The position numbers and the translations under genes were made by a program. A DNA stretch of 64,000 nucleotides, from assembly GCF_002214185.1 (NCBI RefSeq), contig NZ_CP022161.1, positions 9,121,486 through 9,185,485 of the forward strand. Direction: 5' to 3'. Within the stretch, counting starts at the first letter, position 1. The number at the start of each line of letters is the position of its first letter. The notes beneath the pieces were generated by a model, which worked only from the letters and a program-made list of their open reading frames with translations, was not told the origin of the DNA and did not search any database. Source of the DNA: Streptomyces capitiformicae. Its GTDB lineage: Bacteria; Actinomycetota; Actinomycetes; Streptomycetales; Streptomycetaceae. Below, piece after piece: positions 1 through 8,005 of this stretch.

Positions 1-359
1 AGCGCGTCCACGTCGGCGTCCGGTGCGACGGGCGCGGACAGCACCCGGCAGAGGTTCGCCTGGTAGACCTCGCCGGTGGCGATGTACTCGCGGATTCGGC
101 GTACGCCCGCGGTGTACGCGGCGCGGTCGAGGGACGACGTCCAGTCGTCGGCGGCCGGCCCACGCCACTCCCCCGGCACCGGAGCGGGCGCCGGCTCGCG
201 GCGTACGTCAGCGAAGCGCGCGCACACCAGACCGCCCTCGTAGTCGGCGCGGACGGCCCAGAAGCCCGACGAGTCCAGGGCGGCGGGATCGCTGGTCACA
301 TCGGTGAGACCGGTGGCGACGAGGTCGCCGAAGCGGGCGAGAGGAGGGAGGTCGAGCAC
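1..359 (-). CDS. Chorismate-binding enzyme, PabB-like (partial)
   Basis: Amino-terminal 119 codons of a gene that runs off the left edge. The visible protein ends in a stretch beginning YTAGVRRIREYIATGEVYQA, the conserved start of the chorismate-binding domain of aminodeoxychorismate synthase component I and anthranilate synthase component I. These enzymes convert chorismate to 4-amino-4-deoxychorismate (folate) or anthranilate (tryptophan). The catalytic core lies outside the window, so the two cannot be separated; the short N-terminal segment of about 75 residues before the domain favours a PabB-type protein. The GTG at 359 is the only plausible start; I see no strong ribosome site. Divergent from the tRNA operon. 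Confidence 0.72.
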   Translation of the reverse strand, partial: MLDLPPLARFGDLVATGLTDVTSDPAALDSSGFWAVRADYEGGLVCARFADVRREPAPAPVPGEWRGPAADDWTSSLDRAAYTAGVRRIREYIATGEVYQANLCRVLSAPVAPDADVDA

Positions 360-456
360 GCAGTCGAGTCTAGGACGAGCTTCGGAAGGCGGTCCCGACC
401 AGGTCCTGACCAGGTCCGGAAGTGGACGCACCGCAGCACGCTGCACAAACGCGTTT

Positions 457-484
457 TTGTACTGGCCCCGGAATCCGCTAGAGT
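457..484 (+). promoter_or_regulatory. Probable housekeeping promoter of the tRNA operon
   Basis: TTGTAC at 457-462 and TAGAGT at 479-484, separated by 16 bases, fit the Streptomyces HrdB-type consensus (TTGAC, then TAGRRT). The first tRNA starts 43 bases downstream, leaving room for a short 5' leader to be trimmed. Base reading only; no transcript data. Confidence 0.55.
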
Positions 485-526
485 TCAACACGTCGCCGGA
501 ACGCGGAAGCGGGCCGGAAACGACAA

Positions 527-599
527 GCGGACGTAGCTCAGTTGGTAGAGCGCAACCTTGCCAAGGTTGAGGTCGCCAGTTCGAACCTGGTCGTCCGCT
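527..599 (+). tRNA. tRNA-Gly (GCC)
   Basis: Full cloverleaf. The acceptor arm GCGGACG pairs with CGTCCGC at 592-598, with discriminator T. The anticodon stem CAACC/GGTTG closes the loop TTGCCAA, giving anticodon GCC at 560-562. The T-arm carries GTTCGAA. CCA is not encoded. First of five clustered tRNA genes. Confidence 0.97.
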
Positions 600-637
600 C
601 GCAGGAAAGTGGGGGATCTTCCCGAACCCACACTCCT

Positions 638-708
638 GGTGGAGTGGCCGAGAGGCGAGGCAACGGCCTGCAAAGCCGTCTACACGGGTTCAAATCCCGT
701 CTCCACCT
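638..708 (+). tRNA. tRNA-Cys (GCA)
   Basis: Full cloverleaf. The acceptor arm GGTGGAG pairs with CTCCACC at 701-707, with discriminator T. The anticodon stem ACGGC/GCCGT closes the loop CTGCAAA, giving anticodon GCA at 670-672. The T-loop is TTCAAAT. It lies 38 bases after tRNA-Gly, as expected of a co-transcribed cluster. Confidence 0.97.
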
Positions 709-712
709 CCAA

Positions 713-784
713 GGACGATTAGCTCAGCGGGAGAGCGCTTCCCTGACACGGAAGAGGTCACTGGTTCAATCCCAGTATCGTCCA
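713..784 (+). tRNA. tRNA-Val (GAC), copy 1
   Basis: The acceptor arm GGACGAT pairs with ATCGTCC, with discriminator A. The anticodon stem CTTCC/GGAAG closes the loop CTGACAC, giving anticodon GAC. It starts four bases after tRNA-Cys. Sequence matches copy 3 throughout. Confidence 0.97.
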
Positions 785-807
785 CTGGAGCCTGAGGGCT
801 TCACCCC

Positions 808-879
808 GCGCGATTAGCTCAGCGGGAGAGCGCTTCCCTGACACGGAAGAGGTCACTGGTTCAATCCCAGTATCGCGCA
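808..879 (+). tRNA. tRNA-Val (GAC), copy 2, variant acceptor stem
   Basis: The body is identical to the neighbouring valine tRNAs, but the acceptor arm is GCGCGAT/ATCGCGC instead of GGACGAT/ATCGTCC. Pairs 2-71 and 3-70 have both changed with pairing kept, so the molecule should fold and function. Discriminator A, anticodon GAC. Confidence 0.96.
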
Positions 880-922
880 CGCAAGATCCACAATCTCCGG
901 GCCTCCCGGGTTGTGATCCCGA

Positions 923-994
923 GGACGATTAGCTCAGCGGGAGAGCGCTTCCCTGACACGGAAGAGGTCACTGGTTCAATCCCAGTATCGTCCA
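923..994 (+). tRNA. tRNA-Val (GAC), copy 3
   Basis: Identical to copy 1: acceptor GGACGAT/ATCGTCC, anticodon GAC, discriminator A. Last gene of the tRNA cluster, followed by a strong hairpin. Confidence 0.97.
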
Positions 995-1003
995 CACACC
1001 GAT

Positions 1004-1032
1004 GCCCCCGGCCGTCTCGTACGGCCGGGGGC
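1004..1032. terminator. Terminator of the tRNA operon
   Basis: Perfect 11-bp stem (1004-1014 with 1022-1032) around a 7-base loop, ten bases after the last tRNA. It is G/C-rich without a long T run, as is usual in Streptomyces. It also sits downstream of the leftward zinc-ribbon gene and may serve both directions. Confidence 0.75.
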
Positions 1033-1072
1033 TTCGTCGTATGTGCGGCGCGGACGCGCCACACGCGCGGGC

Positions 1073-1384
1073 TCAGCTGGAGAAGAGCATGTGGCCGAAG
1101 CCGCGGTTGTGGTGACCGTGCCCGCCGTGGTGCCCTCCGTGGTGACCGCCGTGCGGGGCACCCCAGGCGGGAGCGCCGTGGCCGCCGCCCGACGGGTACT
1201 GCGGGGCGGCCGGCGGCGGAGGAACGGCCGGGCCGCCGCCCCACTGCGACTCCAGGCGGGTCAGTGCCTCCAGCTCGCCGTAGTCGAGGAAGATCCCGCG
1301 GCAGCCGCTGCACTGCTCGATCTGGACGCCATTGCGGTTGTAGGTGTGCATCGGCGCATGGCACTTCGGACACTGCATGTGCAT
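1073..1384 (-). CDS. TFIIB-type zinc-ribbon protein
   Basis: A 103-residue protein of the zf-TFIIB family. The N-terminus carries a four-cysteine zinc site (CPKCH ... CSGCRG), followed by FLDYGELEAL, the typical continuation of this domain. The C-terminal half is a Gly/Pro/His-rich tail with HHGGHHGGHGHH, which could bind metal. No enzymatic role is known for such proteins. ATG at 1384 is preceded by GAGGAG with 12-base spacing; an in-frame TTG at 1396 and an ATG at 1378 are alternatives. Expressed towards the tRNA terminator. Confidence 0.8.
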   Translation of the reverse strand: MHMQCPKCHAPMHTYNRNGVQIEQCSGCRGIFLDYGELEALTRLESQWGGGPAVPPPPAAPQYPSGGGHGAPAWGAPHGGHHGGHHGGHGHHNRGFGHMLFSS

Positions 1385-1465
1385 GGTTCGGCTCAACTCC
1401 TCGCCGTTCGGTGCTGCTTCGCGTTACGCCAGGACAGACACTGCCCGGCTGCGGTCGGTTGCACC

Positions 1466-2404
1466 CTACTTCGGGAAAACGTTCGCCAACTCCGGCGGGA
1501 TGGTACTCATTCGGTCACATGCATCGATAACGGCCTGCTGCACGTCGTCAAGGGGGCGACCGGCCGCCGTCGACTTGGCGATCGCCAGGGCCGCCGTCTG
1601 CACGGTGAGTGCGCGGGCCGGTACGTCCAGTACGGGCCAGGGGTCGGCGTGCGCCGGGACCGCCGGGCCGCCCGCCTGCCGGTACGCGGTGAGGAAGCGG
1701 GTCCACTCGTCGGGCGGGAGGAGGCCGCAGGCGTACCACGCGGCCGGGCGGGCGAGGTCCCAGGCGGGGACGCCCACGCCGAGGTCGTCGACGTCTATCA
1801 GGCGCCAGGAGTCGGTGGTGGCCGGGTGGCGTACGAGCTGACCGAGGTGCAGGTCGCCGTGGCAGAGGGTGGTTGGGTCGGGCATGGGGGACTCGGCTCG
1901 GGCCCAGGCGGGGAGGGTGTGCCAGGCGCGGAGAACGGGGGCCGCGGCGGGGTGGTGCGGGGCGGTGGTGTGGAGGCGGGCGATGGCTTGGGCCGCCTTC
2001 CTGGGGCCGCGCATGGGGGGCAGGGAGGTGGGTGGCCGGCGCTGGTGGAGGCGGGCGAGAAGGGTGGCCGCCGCTTCCCAGGGGACGTTCTCGGGGGCCT
2101 CGGGATCTACGGGGGTGCCGTACGGCCAGAACGTGATGAGGCGGCCGTGGAGGGGGGTGGGTGCGGGGCGGAGGGGGGACAGGAGGATGTCGGGGTTGTC
2201 GGTGGCGACGGTCAGGCGGAGGGTCAGGGCGGTGGGGTTCGTGTCGGGGGCGTGGGCCTTGGCGACGGTGTCCGCGTGGCGGACCACCGTGCCGTCGTCG
2301 CGTTCCGCGAGGACCGTGTCGGTGTGGGAGCAGGGGGTGGATTCGGGGTGGGCTGTGCTGCGTACCTTGGCCCTGAGGGCGGGTAGTACGTCGGCGGCGG
2401 TCAC
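1466..2404 (-). CDS. APH-family phosphotransferase
   Basis: A 312-residue member of the aminoglycoside phosphotransferase / choline kinase fold. The catalytic loop reads LCHGDLHLGQL near residue 180, and the metal-binding segment LIDVDDLGVGVPAWDLARP near residue 202 matches the HxDxxxxN and D-x-D pattern loosely, with N replaced by Q. Such proteins phosphorylate small hydroxylated compounds; the substrate cannot be read here. GTG at 2404 has GGGGGA six bases upstream. An open frame continues upstream to 3034, but that stretch is repeat-rich intergenic sequence and is not counted. Confidence 0.82.
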   Translation of the reverse strand: MTAADVLPALRAKVRSTAHPESTPCSHTDTVLAERDDGTVVRHADTVAKAHAPDTNPTALTLRLTVATDNPDILLSPLRPAPTPLHGRLITFWPYGTPVDPEAPENVPWEAAATLLARLHQRRPPTSLPPMRGPRKAAQAIARLHTTAPHHPAAAPVLRAWHTLPAWARAESPMPDPTTLCHGDLHLGQLVRHPATTDSWRLIDVDDLGVGVPAWDLARPAAWYACGLLPPDEWTRFLTAYRQAGGPAVPAHADPWPVLDVPARALTVQTAALAIAKSTAAGRPLDDVQQAVIDACDRMSTIPPELANVFPK

Positions 2405-2934
2405 TGGTCCCCCTTGCTGGGCGTACGGCGCTGTCGATGAGCCTACGCAGGTCGGCACCCTCCACTGGGGCGGACCGGGGGGTTGGCAACTGTTCGCCGA
2501 GGAATGCGCATGAGGCCGCTTTAACTCGATCGTGTGATGGTCGGCTCGCAGGCTTGCAGCACCGTGGGCCAGTCGGGTTGGCGTTGCCGTGCGATCTGGG
2601 ACGCCGGGTACGGCGCCGGCGTGCGGGGCCCCCGCTCCACCAGAGAGATGGTCCGGGGCCTCCCCGTCGCCTCTGGCCGAACCCAACTGGCCAGGTCGCG
2701 TCAGGGCAGTGTCCACAGCGGCCTCCGGCCGCGGGGGCCTCCCGGGATCGGACCACGCACAGGATGCGTGTCGCCGCCTCGGGGTTGAGTACGCCGGGGA
2801 CCTTGGGGTCCCCCCGGACGAAGTCTGGGGGAGCGCCCAAGACCGTTCGGGGCGCGCGGCTGATTCGGGATCACTCCCGCTCAGTCCCCAGGAACGGTTG
2901 GTTCCGCAGCTCGGCGGTGACGAGGTGCCGCTGC

Positions 2935-3031
2935 GCCCACCCTCCCCCACTCTCGGCTTCTCCCCCACTCTCGGCTCCGCTCGAGCGGGAGGTGCCCCCA
3001 TGAGCGGGAGGTGCCCCCATCGCCCCAGCGG
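2935..3031. repeat. 97-bp dispersed repeat, copy A
   Basis: Identical over 97 bases to 7856-7952. It contains two internal direct duplications, CCCCACTCTCGGCT and GAGCGGGAGGTGCCCCCAT. Related C-rich elements are frequent between Streptomyces genes. Similarity decays quickly after 3031. Confidence 0.9.
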
Positions 3032-3072
3032 CACGATTGCCCGCAGCTATGTGAGGTTGCCGGGGAAAGTGC

Positions 3073-3106
3073 AACGCCCGCGCAGCTCCCCAGCTGCGCG
3101 GGCGTT
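3073..3106. terminator. Strong bidirectional-type terminator
   Basis: Perfect 15-bp stem (3073-3087 with 3092-3106) with a CCCC loop, followed on the + strand by TTTATT-like sequence. It lies downstream of the leftward small membrane-protein gene at 3195-3395. Confidence 0.85.
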
Positions 3107-3194
3107 TATTGCCGTCCGCCGCACCCCCGTCCCCACGGGGTTTCATGGGTGGATGTCCCCGCCCGGACCGCTCTTCCGGGCCTGGGGTCGCCGC

Positions 3195-3395
3195 TCAGCG
3201 CCCCAGCATCACACCCACGGACGACGCTTGTGTGACCACTGCATCCCAGCCGCCGAAGGCGTACACGAGCAGGGCCGCCAGGGGGAGGACCATCGCGGTC
3301 GCCACCAAGGGGTGGCGACGGCCCGGGCGGTGGTCGGCGGTGAACATCCTGCGCTCCCGGGTGCGGATCGCCGTCCGCGGTGCCGTGTGGGCCAT
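3195..3395 (-). CDS. Small single-pass membrane protein
   Basis: 66 residues. The N-terminus is strongly basic (RTAIRTRERR), followed by one hydrophobic segment at about residues 32-47 (LVATAMVLPLAALLVYAFGG). ATG at 3395 is preceded by AGGAGGAGG at good spacing, the best support that it is translated. No catalytic motif; function unknown. The basic N-terminus predicts an Nin-Cout topology or an uncleaved signal anchor. Followed by a strong terminator. Confidence 0.7.
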   Translation of the reverse strand: MAHTAPRTAIRTRERRMFTADHRPGRRHPLVATAMVLPLAALLVYAFGGWDAVVTQASSVGVMLGR

Positions 3396-3663
3396 GGTCC
3401 CTCCTCCTGTCCGATCTCGTCATGCGTTGCTTGTCGTTGGCAGCGGCGGGTGTCTGACCTCGGGGGACGAGTGCTGCACCCGCCGCTTGACCTCAAATCT
3501 AGGCGCGCGGCGGGTGCGGGTCGTCATGCCCTCGTACCGATTGGCGGGCCTCCCGGAGGATGAGCGATGACCTGCGACGTACTCCCCAGGGTGGAGACGA
3601 GGTCCTACGTCTCGGGGTCTTCCCGGAGGGGATGCCCGGAAGATGCCTGGAGTGTCCCTTCTG

Positions 3664-3903
3664 TTACTGGTTCCGCTCCGTGCCGTCCTCGCGGGGAACC
3701 GGCTGTTCCACCAGCGCCAGCACCCGGTTCGCCATGAACCTCGCGGTACGGACCACCGTGCCGCTGCGGGTGACTTCGCTCACTTCCACGACACCTCGCC
3801 GTACCGCCGTCTCCACCCGGCGTCCGGCCCTGCTCGCGATCACCTCGTAGGTACGCGTCGTGTCCCCGGCGTCCACGACTATCTCCACACGGTCACCCTT
3901 CAC
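3664..3903 (-). CDS. Conserved small hypothetical protein
   Basis: 79 residues, mostly alternating short beta-strand-like stretches (KGDRVEIVVDAGDTTRTYEV, then ETAVRRGVVEVSEVTRSGTV), suggesting a small beta-rich domain. No signal peptide, membrane segment or known motif. GTG at 3903 has AAGGGGG about 12 bases upstream. It diverges from the kinase gene. Codon use is normal for the genome, which favours a real gene. Confidence 0.6.
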   Translation of the reverse strand: MKGDRVEIVVDAGDTTRTYEVIASRAGRRVETAVRRGVVEVSEVTRSGTVVRTARFMANRVLALVEQPVPREDGTERNQ

Positions 3904-4105
3904 GGGTTCAATCCCCCTTCTGCGGTGGGTGGTTGGGATCCCAGGGAGCCCAACGCGGCCTCGAACTCACGTTCCCTGACCACCCTTCAAGTTTCCCACC
4001 CGGCACTGACAATCGATCGGGTCGCGAAGGCGCGGCCTCTGCGCACGCCCGGCCGTGGAAACGTAAGCTGTGGCTCGTCAGACGGAACGGGCAGCGGGGA
4101 TGAAC

Positions 4106-5470
4106 ATGGCGATGATGCGCCTGAGGCGCGAGGACCCGCGCGTCGTCGGCTCGTTCAGGATCCACAGACGGCTCGGCGCGGGCGGGATGGGCGTTGTCTA
4201 CCTGGGCTCCGACCGGCGTGGGCAGCGAGTCGCGCTGAAGGTGATCCGGCCGGATCTGGCGGAGGACCAGGAGTTCCGGTCGCGGTTCGCGCGCGAGGTG
4301 TCGGCGGCTCGGCGGATCAGGGGTGGGTGTACGGCACGGCTCGTCGCCGCGGATCTGGAGGCGGACCGGCCGTGGTTCGCCACGCAGTACGTGCCGGGTC
4401 CCTCGCTGCACGACAAGGTCGCCGAGGAGGGGCCGCTGTCGGCCGCCGAAGTGGCCTCGATCGGGGCCGCCCTCTCCGAAGGGCTTGTGGCCGTGCACGA
4501 AGCGGGCGTCGTACACCGGGATCTGAAGCCGTCCAACATCCTGCTGTCGCCCAAGGGGCCGCGGATCATCGACTTCGGTATCGCCTGGGCGACGGGGGCC
4601 TCGACGCTGACGCATGTCGGTACGGCCGTGGGGTCGCCGGGGTTCCTCGCGCCCGAACAGGTACGTGGGGCGGCGGTCACACCGGCCACGGACGTCTTCT
4701 CCCTCGGGGCCACGCTCGCCTACGCGGCGACCTCCGACTCCCCCTTCGGGCACGGCAGTTCGGAGGTCATGCTCTACCGGGTCGTGCACGAGGAGCCGCA
4801 GCTGCGCGGGGTGCCCGACGCGCTGGCGCCCCTGGTCCGCGCCTGTCTGGCGAAGGACCCGGACGAGCGACCCAGCACGCTGCAACTGTCGTTGCGGCTC
4901 AAGGAGATCGCGGCCCGTGAGGCACAGGGCCTGGCGGATGTCCGGCCGCCCGCGCCGCGCTCCGACCCGGATCGGCCGTCGGGGCGGCTCGCCGAGCAGT
5001 ACGTCGAGCAGCGCACGTTGCGGCAGCCGCCGGACACACGGCCGGACACGCGTAGGTCGCAGCCGGGTTCGCCTGGTACGCCGCCGCCTCGGACCGGGGG
5101 TGGCTCCCGGACCGGCGGTGGTTCACGGCCGGGAGCGCGGCCCGGGACCTCACGCAACAGCACCGGAGCCGGCAAGCGGCCTTCGCCCCGCAGCGGCGCC
5201 GGGCGTCCGGGGCCCCGGACCAATGGGACCGGGCGGCGGCCCGCCAATCCGCGGCTGCTGCGCCAGCGGTTGGTGGTGTTCGTCGTGGTGACGCTGCTGG
5301 CGGCGCTCGGTATCGCGACGGCGCAGGGGTGCCAGGGTCCGTCGCGCGGGCTCGACGGTGAGGGTAAGCGGAAGGACGTACGGCAGGAGCAGCAGTTCGC
5401 GCCCCTGCCGGAGGGTGAGTTGATGGAACAGCGGTACACGTCGACCATCGAAGCCGTGGATCCCGACTGA
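4106..5470 (+). CDS. Membrane Ser/Thr protein kinase (PknB-like)
   Basis: A Hanks-type kinase of about 454 residues. All key elements are present: Gly-rich loop GAGGMGVVYLG near residue 24, invariant Lys in VALKVI (residue 45), catalytic loop HRDLKPSN near 137, DFG at 156-158, and APEQ in the activation segment. A Pro/Arg/Gly-rich linker of about 110 residues precedes one transmembrane helix (about 389-408) and a short extracytoplasmic tail of some 45 residues, too small for PASTA repeats. ATG at 4106 has GGGGA five bases upstream; GTG at 4070 and ATG at 4100 are alternatives. Monocistronic, convergent with the methyltransferase gene. Confidence 0.93.
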   Translation: MAMMRLRREDPRVVGSFRIHRRLGAGGMGVVYLGSDRRGQRVALKVIRPDLAEDQEFRSRFAREVSAARRIRGGCTARLVAADLEADRPWFATQYVPGPSLHDKVAEEGPLSAAEVASIGAALSEGLVAVHEAGVVHRDLKPSNILLSPKGPRIIDFGIAWATGASTLTHVGTAVGSPGFLAPEQVRGAAVTPATDVFSLGATLAYAATSDSPFGHGSSEVMLYRVVHEEPQLRGVPDALAPLVRACLAKDPDERPSTLQLSLRLKEIAAREAQGLADVRPPAPRSDPDRPSGRLAEQYVEQRTLRQPPDTRPDTRRSQPGSPGTPPPRTGGGSRTGGGSRPGARPGTSRNSTGAGKRPSPRSGAGRPGPRTNGTGRRPANPRLLRQRLVVFVVVTLLAALGIATAQGCQGPSRGLDGEGKRKDVRQEQQFAPLPEGELMEQRYTSTIEAVDPD

Positions 5471-5500
5471 CGTCAGAGACCCGGAATCTGCCGGGGCCGG

Positions 5501-6319
5501 TCAGGCCTGCGGGCGGCCCGTCGCCACCGCGTAGAACGCGACGGCCGCCGCCGCGCCCACGTTGAGCGAGTCGACGCCGTGGGCCATGGGGATGCGGACC
5601 CATTCGTCGGCCGCCATCAGGGCCTTGGTGGAGAGGCCGTCGCCCTCCGCGCCGAGCATCAGGGCGACACGGTCCATCCGGTGCGGGGCGGCCTCGTCGA
5701 GGGACTTCGCCTTCTCGTCCGGGGTGAGGGCGAGGAGCGTGAAACCCGCGTCGCGAACGGCGTCCAGGCCCTTGGGCCAGGTGTCGAGCCGGGCGTACGG
5801 GACGGAGAAGACCGCGCCCATGGAGACCTTGACGCTGCGGCGGTAGAGCGGGTCCGCGCAGTCGGGCGAGAGCAATACGGCGTCCATACCCAGGGCTGCG
5901 GCCGACCGAAATATCGCGCCAATGTTTGTATGGTCATTCACGGATTCCATGATCACGACGCGGCGGGCCGTCCGGAGCAGTTCGGCCGCCGTCGGCAGCG
6001 GTTTGCGCTGCATGGAGGCAAGGGCGCCGCGGTGCACGTGGTAGCCGGTGACCTGTTCGGCGAGGGCCGGGCTGACCGCGTAGACGGGGGCCGGGAGTTC
6101 GTCGATGACGTCGCGCATGACGTCGACCCACTTGGCGGACAGCAGCATCGAACGCATCTCGTAGCCGGCGTCCTTGGCCCGTCGGATGACCTTCTCGCCC
6201 TCGGCGATGAACAGGCCCTCGGCCGGTTCGCGCTTACGGCGCAGTTCGACGTCGGTCAGGCCCGTGTAGTCGCGCAGACGCGGGTCGTCGGGGTTCTCCA
6301 CGGTGATGAGATCGGCCAC
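5501..6319 (-). CDS. TrmH/SpoU-family RNA 2'-O-methyltransferase
   Basis: 272 residues. N-terminal substrate-binding part with LFIAEGEKVIRRA, then the SPOUT knot: motif 1 MESVNDHTNIGAIFRSAAAL near residue 124, motif 2 LMLGAEGDGLS near 221, and motif 3 PMAHGVDSLNVGAAAA near 245, which forms the deep trefoil knot that binds SAM. It should methylate a ribose 2'-OH in tRNA or rRNA; the target nucleotide is not predictable. ATG at 6319 is clear. It sits 64 bases downstream of the cobA gene end in the same direction, so read-through is possible. Confidence 0.92.
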   Translation of the reverse strand: MADLITVENPDDPRLRDYTGLTDVELRRKREPAEGLFIAEGEKVIRRAKDAGYEMRSMLLSAKWVDVMRDVIDELPAPVYAVSPALAEQVTGYHVHRGALASMQRKPLPTAAELLRTARRVVIMESVNDHTNIGAIFRSAAALGMDAVLLSPDCADPLYRRSVKVSMGAVFSVPYARLDTWPKGLDAVRDAGFTLLALTPDEKAKSLDEAAPHRMDRVALMLGAEGDGLSTKALMAADEWVRIPMAHGVDSLNVGAAAAVAFYAVATGRPQA

Positions 6320-6383
6320 AGGGTGATACTGCCTTGTCCTGGGTGTCGTGCCAACGGCTTGGGACGGTTTACGTTACCCGGGG

Positions 6384-7625
6384 TTACTCGGCGGGCTCCG
6401 GGTGCAGCGTGCCCACGTTCACGACCTCGCCGATGACGATGACCGCCGGGGGCTTGACCTCCTGCGTACGTACCGTCTCGGCGACCGTGGCGAGGGTCGC
6501 GTCGACCCTGCGCTGGGCGGCCGTGGTGCCCTCCTGGACCAGGGCGACCGGCGTTTCAGGGGACTTGCCGTGAGCCACCAGGGTCTCGGCGATCCTGCCG
6601 ATCTTGTCGACGCCCATGAGGACGACGAGTGTGCCGGTCAGCTTGGCGAGCGAGGCCCAGTCGACCAGGGAACGCTCGTCGTCGGGGGCCACATGACCGC
6701 TGACCACGGTGAACTCGTGGGCGACGCCCCGGTGGGTGACCGGGATGCCGGCCGCGCCGGGGACGGAGATCGAGCTGGAGATGCCGGGGACGACCGTGCA
6801 GGGGATCCCGGCCTCGGCGAGTGCGTGGAGTTCCTCCATGCCCCGACCGAAGACGTACGGGTCGCCACCCTTGAGGCGTACGACCGACTTGCCCTGCTTC
6901 GCGTGCTCGATCAGCGCGTTGTTGATGGCCTCCTGGGCCATGAAACGGCCGTACGGGATCTTCGCGGCGTCGATCACCTCGACGTGCGGCGGGAGTTCGG
7001 CGAGGAGATCGCGGGGGCCGAGGCGGTCGGCGATGACGACGTCGGCCTCGGCGAGGAGGCGGCGGCCGCGGACGGTGATCAGGTCCGGGTCGCCGGGGCC
7101 GCCGCCGACGAGGGCGACGCCGGGGGTGCGGGTGCGGTGGTGGGGGGCGACCAGGGTGCCGTCGCGGAGGCCCTCGACGACCGCGTCGCGGATGGCGGCG
7201 GTATGGCGGGGGTCGCGGCCCCGGGCGCTGGTGGTGAGCACGGCGACCGTGACGCCCTCGCTGTGGCCCGTCGCCGGGGTCCAGGCGGTGGCTTCCTCGG
7301 CGTTGTCGGAGCGGACGCACCAGACGCGGTTTCGCTCCGCCTCGGCCGAGGCGCGCGTGTTCGCTTCCGTGTCGCCGGTGGCGATCAGGGCGTACCAGGC
7401 CTCCGCCAGGTCGCCTTCCGCGTAGGGGCGCTTTTCCCAGGTCAGCTCGCCCGCGTCCGCCATCGCCTCCACGGAGGGGGTGGCCTCCGGGGAGACCAGG
7501 AGGATGTCGGCGCCGGATGCGATGAGGGCGGGGAGGCGGCGTTGGGCCACCTGGCCGCCGCCGAGGACGACGACCTTGCGGCCGGTGAGGCGGAGGCCCA
7601 CGGGGTAGGCGGGGTGTTCGGCCAT
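6384..7625 (-). CDS. cobA: Uroporphyrinogen-III C-methyltransferase / siroheme synthase
   Basis: 413 residues with two domains. Residues 1-150 resemble the CysG/Met8 dehydrogenase-ferrochelatase (GRKVVVLGGGQVAQRRLPAL binds NAD). Residues 165-405 are the SAM-dependent tetrapyrrole methylase with VGGGPGDPDLITVRG near 171 and LKGGDPYVFGRGMEEL near 250. It methylates uroporphyrinogen III at C2 and C7 to precorrin-2, the branch point to siroheme and cobalamin. The N-terminal part is shorter than in CysG, so full siroheme synthase activity is uncertain. ATG at 7625 has GGGAG nine bases upstream. Adjacent B12 genes support the role. Confidence 0.93.
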   Translation of the reverse strand: MAEHPAYPVGLRLTGRKVVVLGGGQVAQRRLPALIASGADILLVSPEATPSVEAMADAGELTWEKRPYAEGDLAEAWYALIATGDTEANTRASAEAERNRVWCVRSDNAEEATAWTPATGHSEGVTVAVLTTSARGRDPRHTAAIRDAVVEGLRDGTLVAPHHRTRTPGVALVGGGPGDPDLITVRGRRLLAEADVVIADRLGPRDLLAELPPHVEVIDAAKIPYGRFMAQEAINNALIEHAKQGKSVVRLKGGDPYVFGRGMEELHALAEAGIPCTVVPGISSSISVPGAAGIPVTHRGVAHEFTVVSGHVAPDDERSLVDWASLAKLTGTLVVLMGVDKIGRIAETLVAHGKSPETPVALVQEGTTAAQRRVDATLATVAETVRTQEVKPPAVIVIGEVVNVGTLHPEPAE

Positions 7626-7774
7626 GAGGTGCGGCTCCCTCGGGCTGGCGGCGGTGCGGTGGGGCGCGCTGCGGCTTTGGAGCGGGCCTGACGTGCGGAT
7701 TCTATGGTGCGGGTGGGTGGGGGCCGGGGGTGGGGCTTTCTTTCCCCAGGCCGGCCCCTACCCGAAAGCGGGGG

Positions 7775-7807
<33 letters not shown>

Positions 7808-7855
7808 GCGGTGTAGCCGAGCAGCATCGTCGGGCGCGGGGCTGTGGGCGGTTGT

Positions 7856-7952
7856 GCCCACCCTCCCCCACTCTCGGCTTCTCCCCCACTCTCGGCTCCG
7901 CTCGAGCGGGAGGTGCCCCCATGAGCGGGAGGTGCCCCCATCGCCCCAGCGG
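7856..7952. repeat. 97-bp dispersed repeat, copy B
   Basis: Identical over 97 bases to 2935-3031, in the same orientation, 4,921 bases away. It contains the same two internal duplications. Confidence 0.9.
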
Positions 7953-8005
7953 AACGACTGCCCACCACCACGGCGGGGTCACGAAGCGACCAGTACTCCC
8001 CTCAG

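Larger units (their letters stand above)
2405..3194. other. Intergenic region without a recognisable gene
   Basis: About 790 bases between two leftward genes. Open frames occur on both strands but are Arg/Pro/Gly-rich, lack family motifs and have no ribosome sites. The segment holds one copy of a 97-bp dispersed repeat (2935-3031) and a terminator (3073-3106). The part from 2560 to 2880 shows nothing I can name. Confidence 0.6.

Noticed and set aside
713..994. CRISPR-like array
   Set aside because: The regularly spaced near-identical units are three valine tRNA genes with full cloverleaf structure.
1043..2386. 447-codon open frame on the + strand over the phosphotransferase gene
   Set aside because: Composition is Gly/Arg/Val-rich mirror sequence; the opposite strand has clear APH motifs.
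2437..3003. 188-codon frame between the phosphotransferase and small membrane-protein genes
   Set aside because: Runs through the dispersed repeat, lacks a ribosome site and family motifs.
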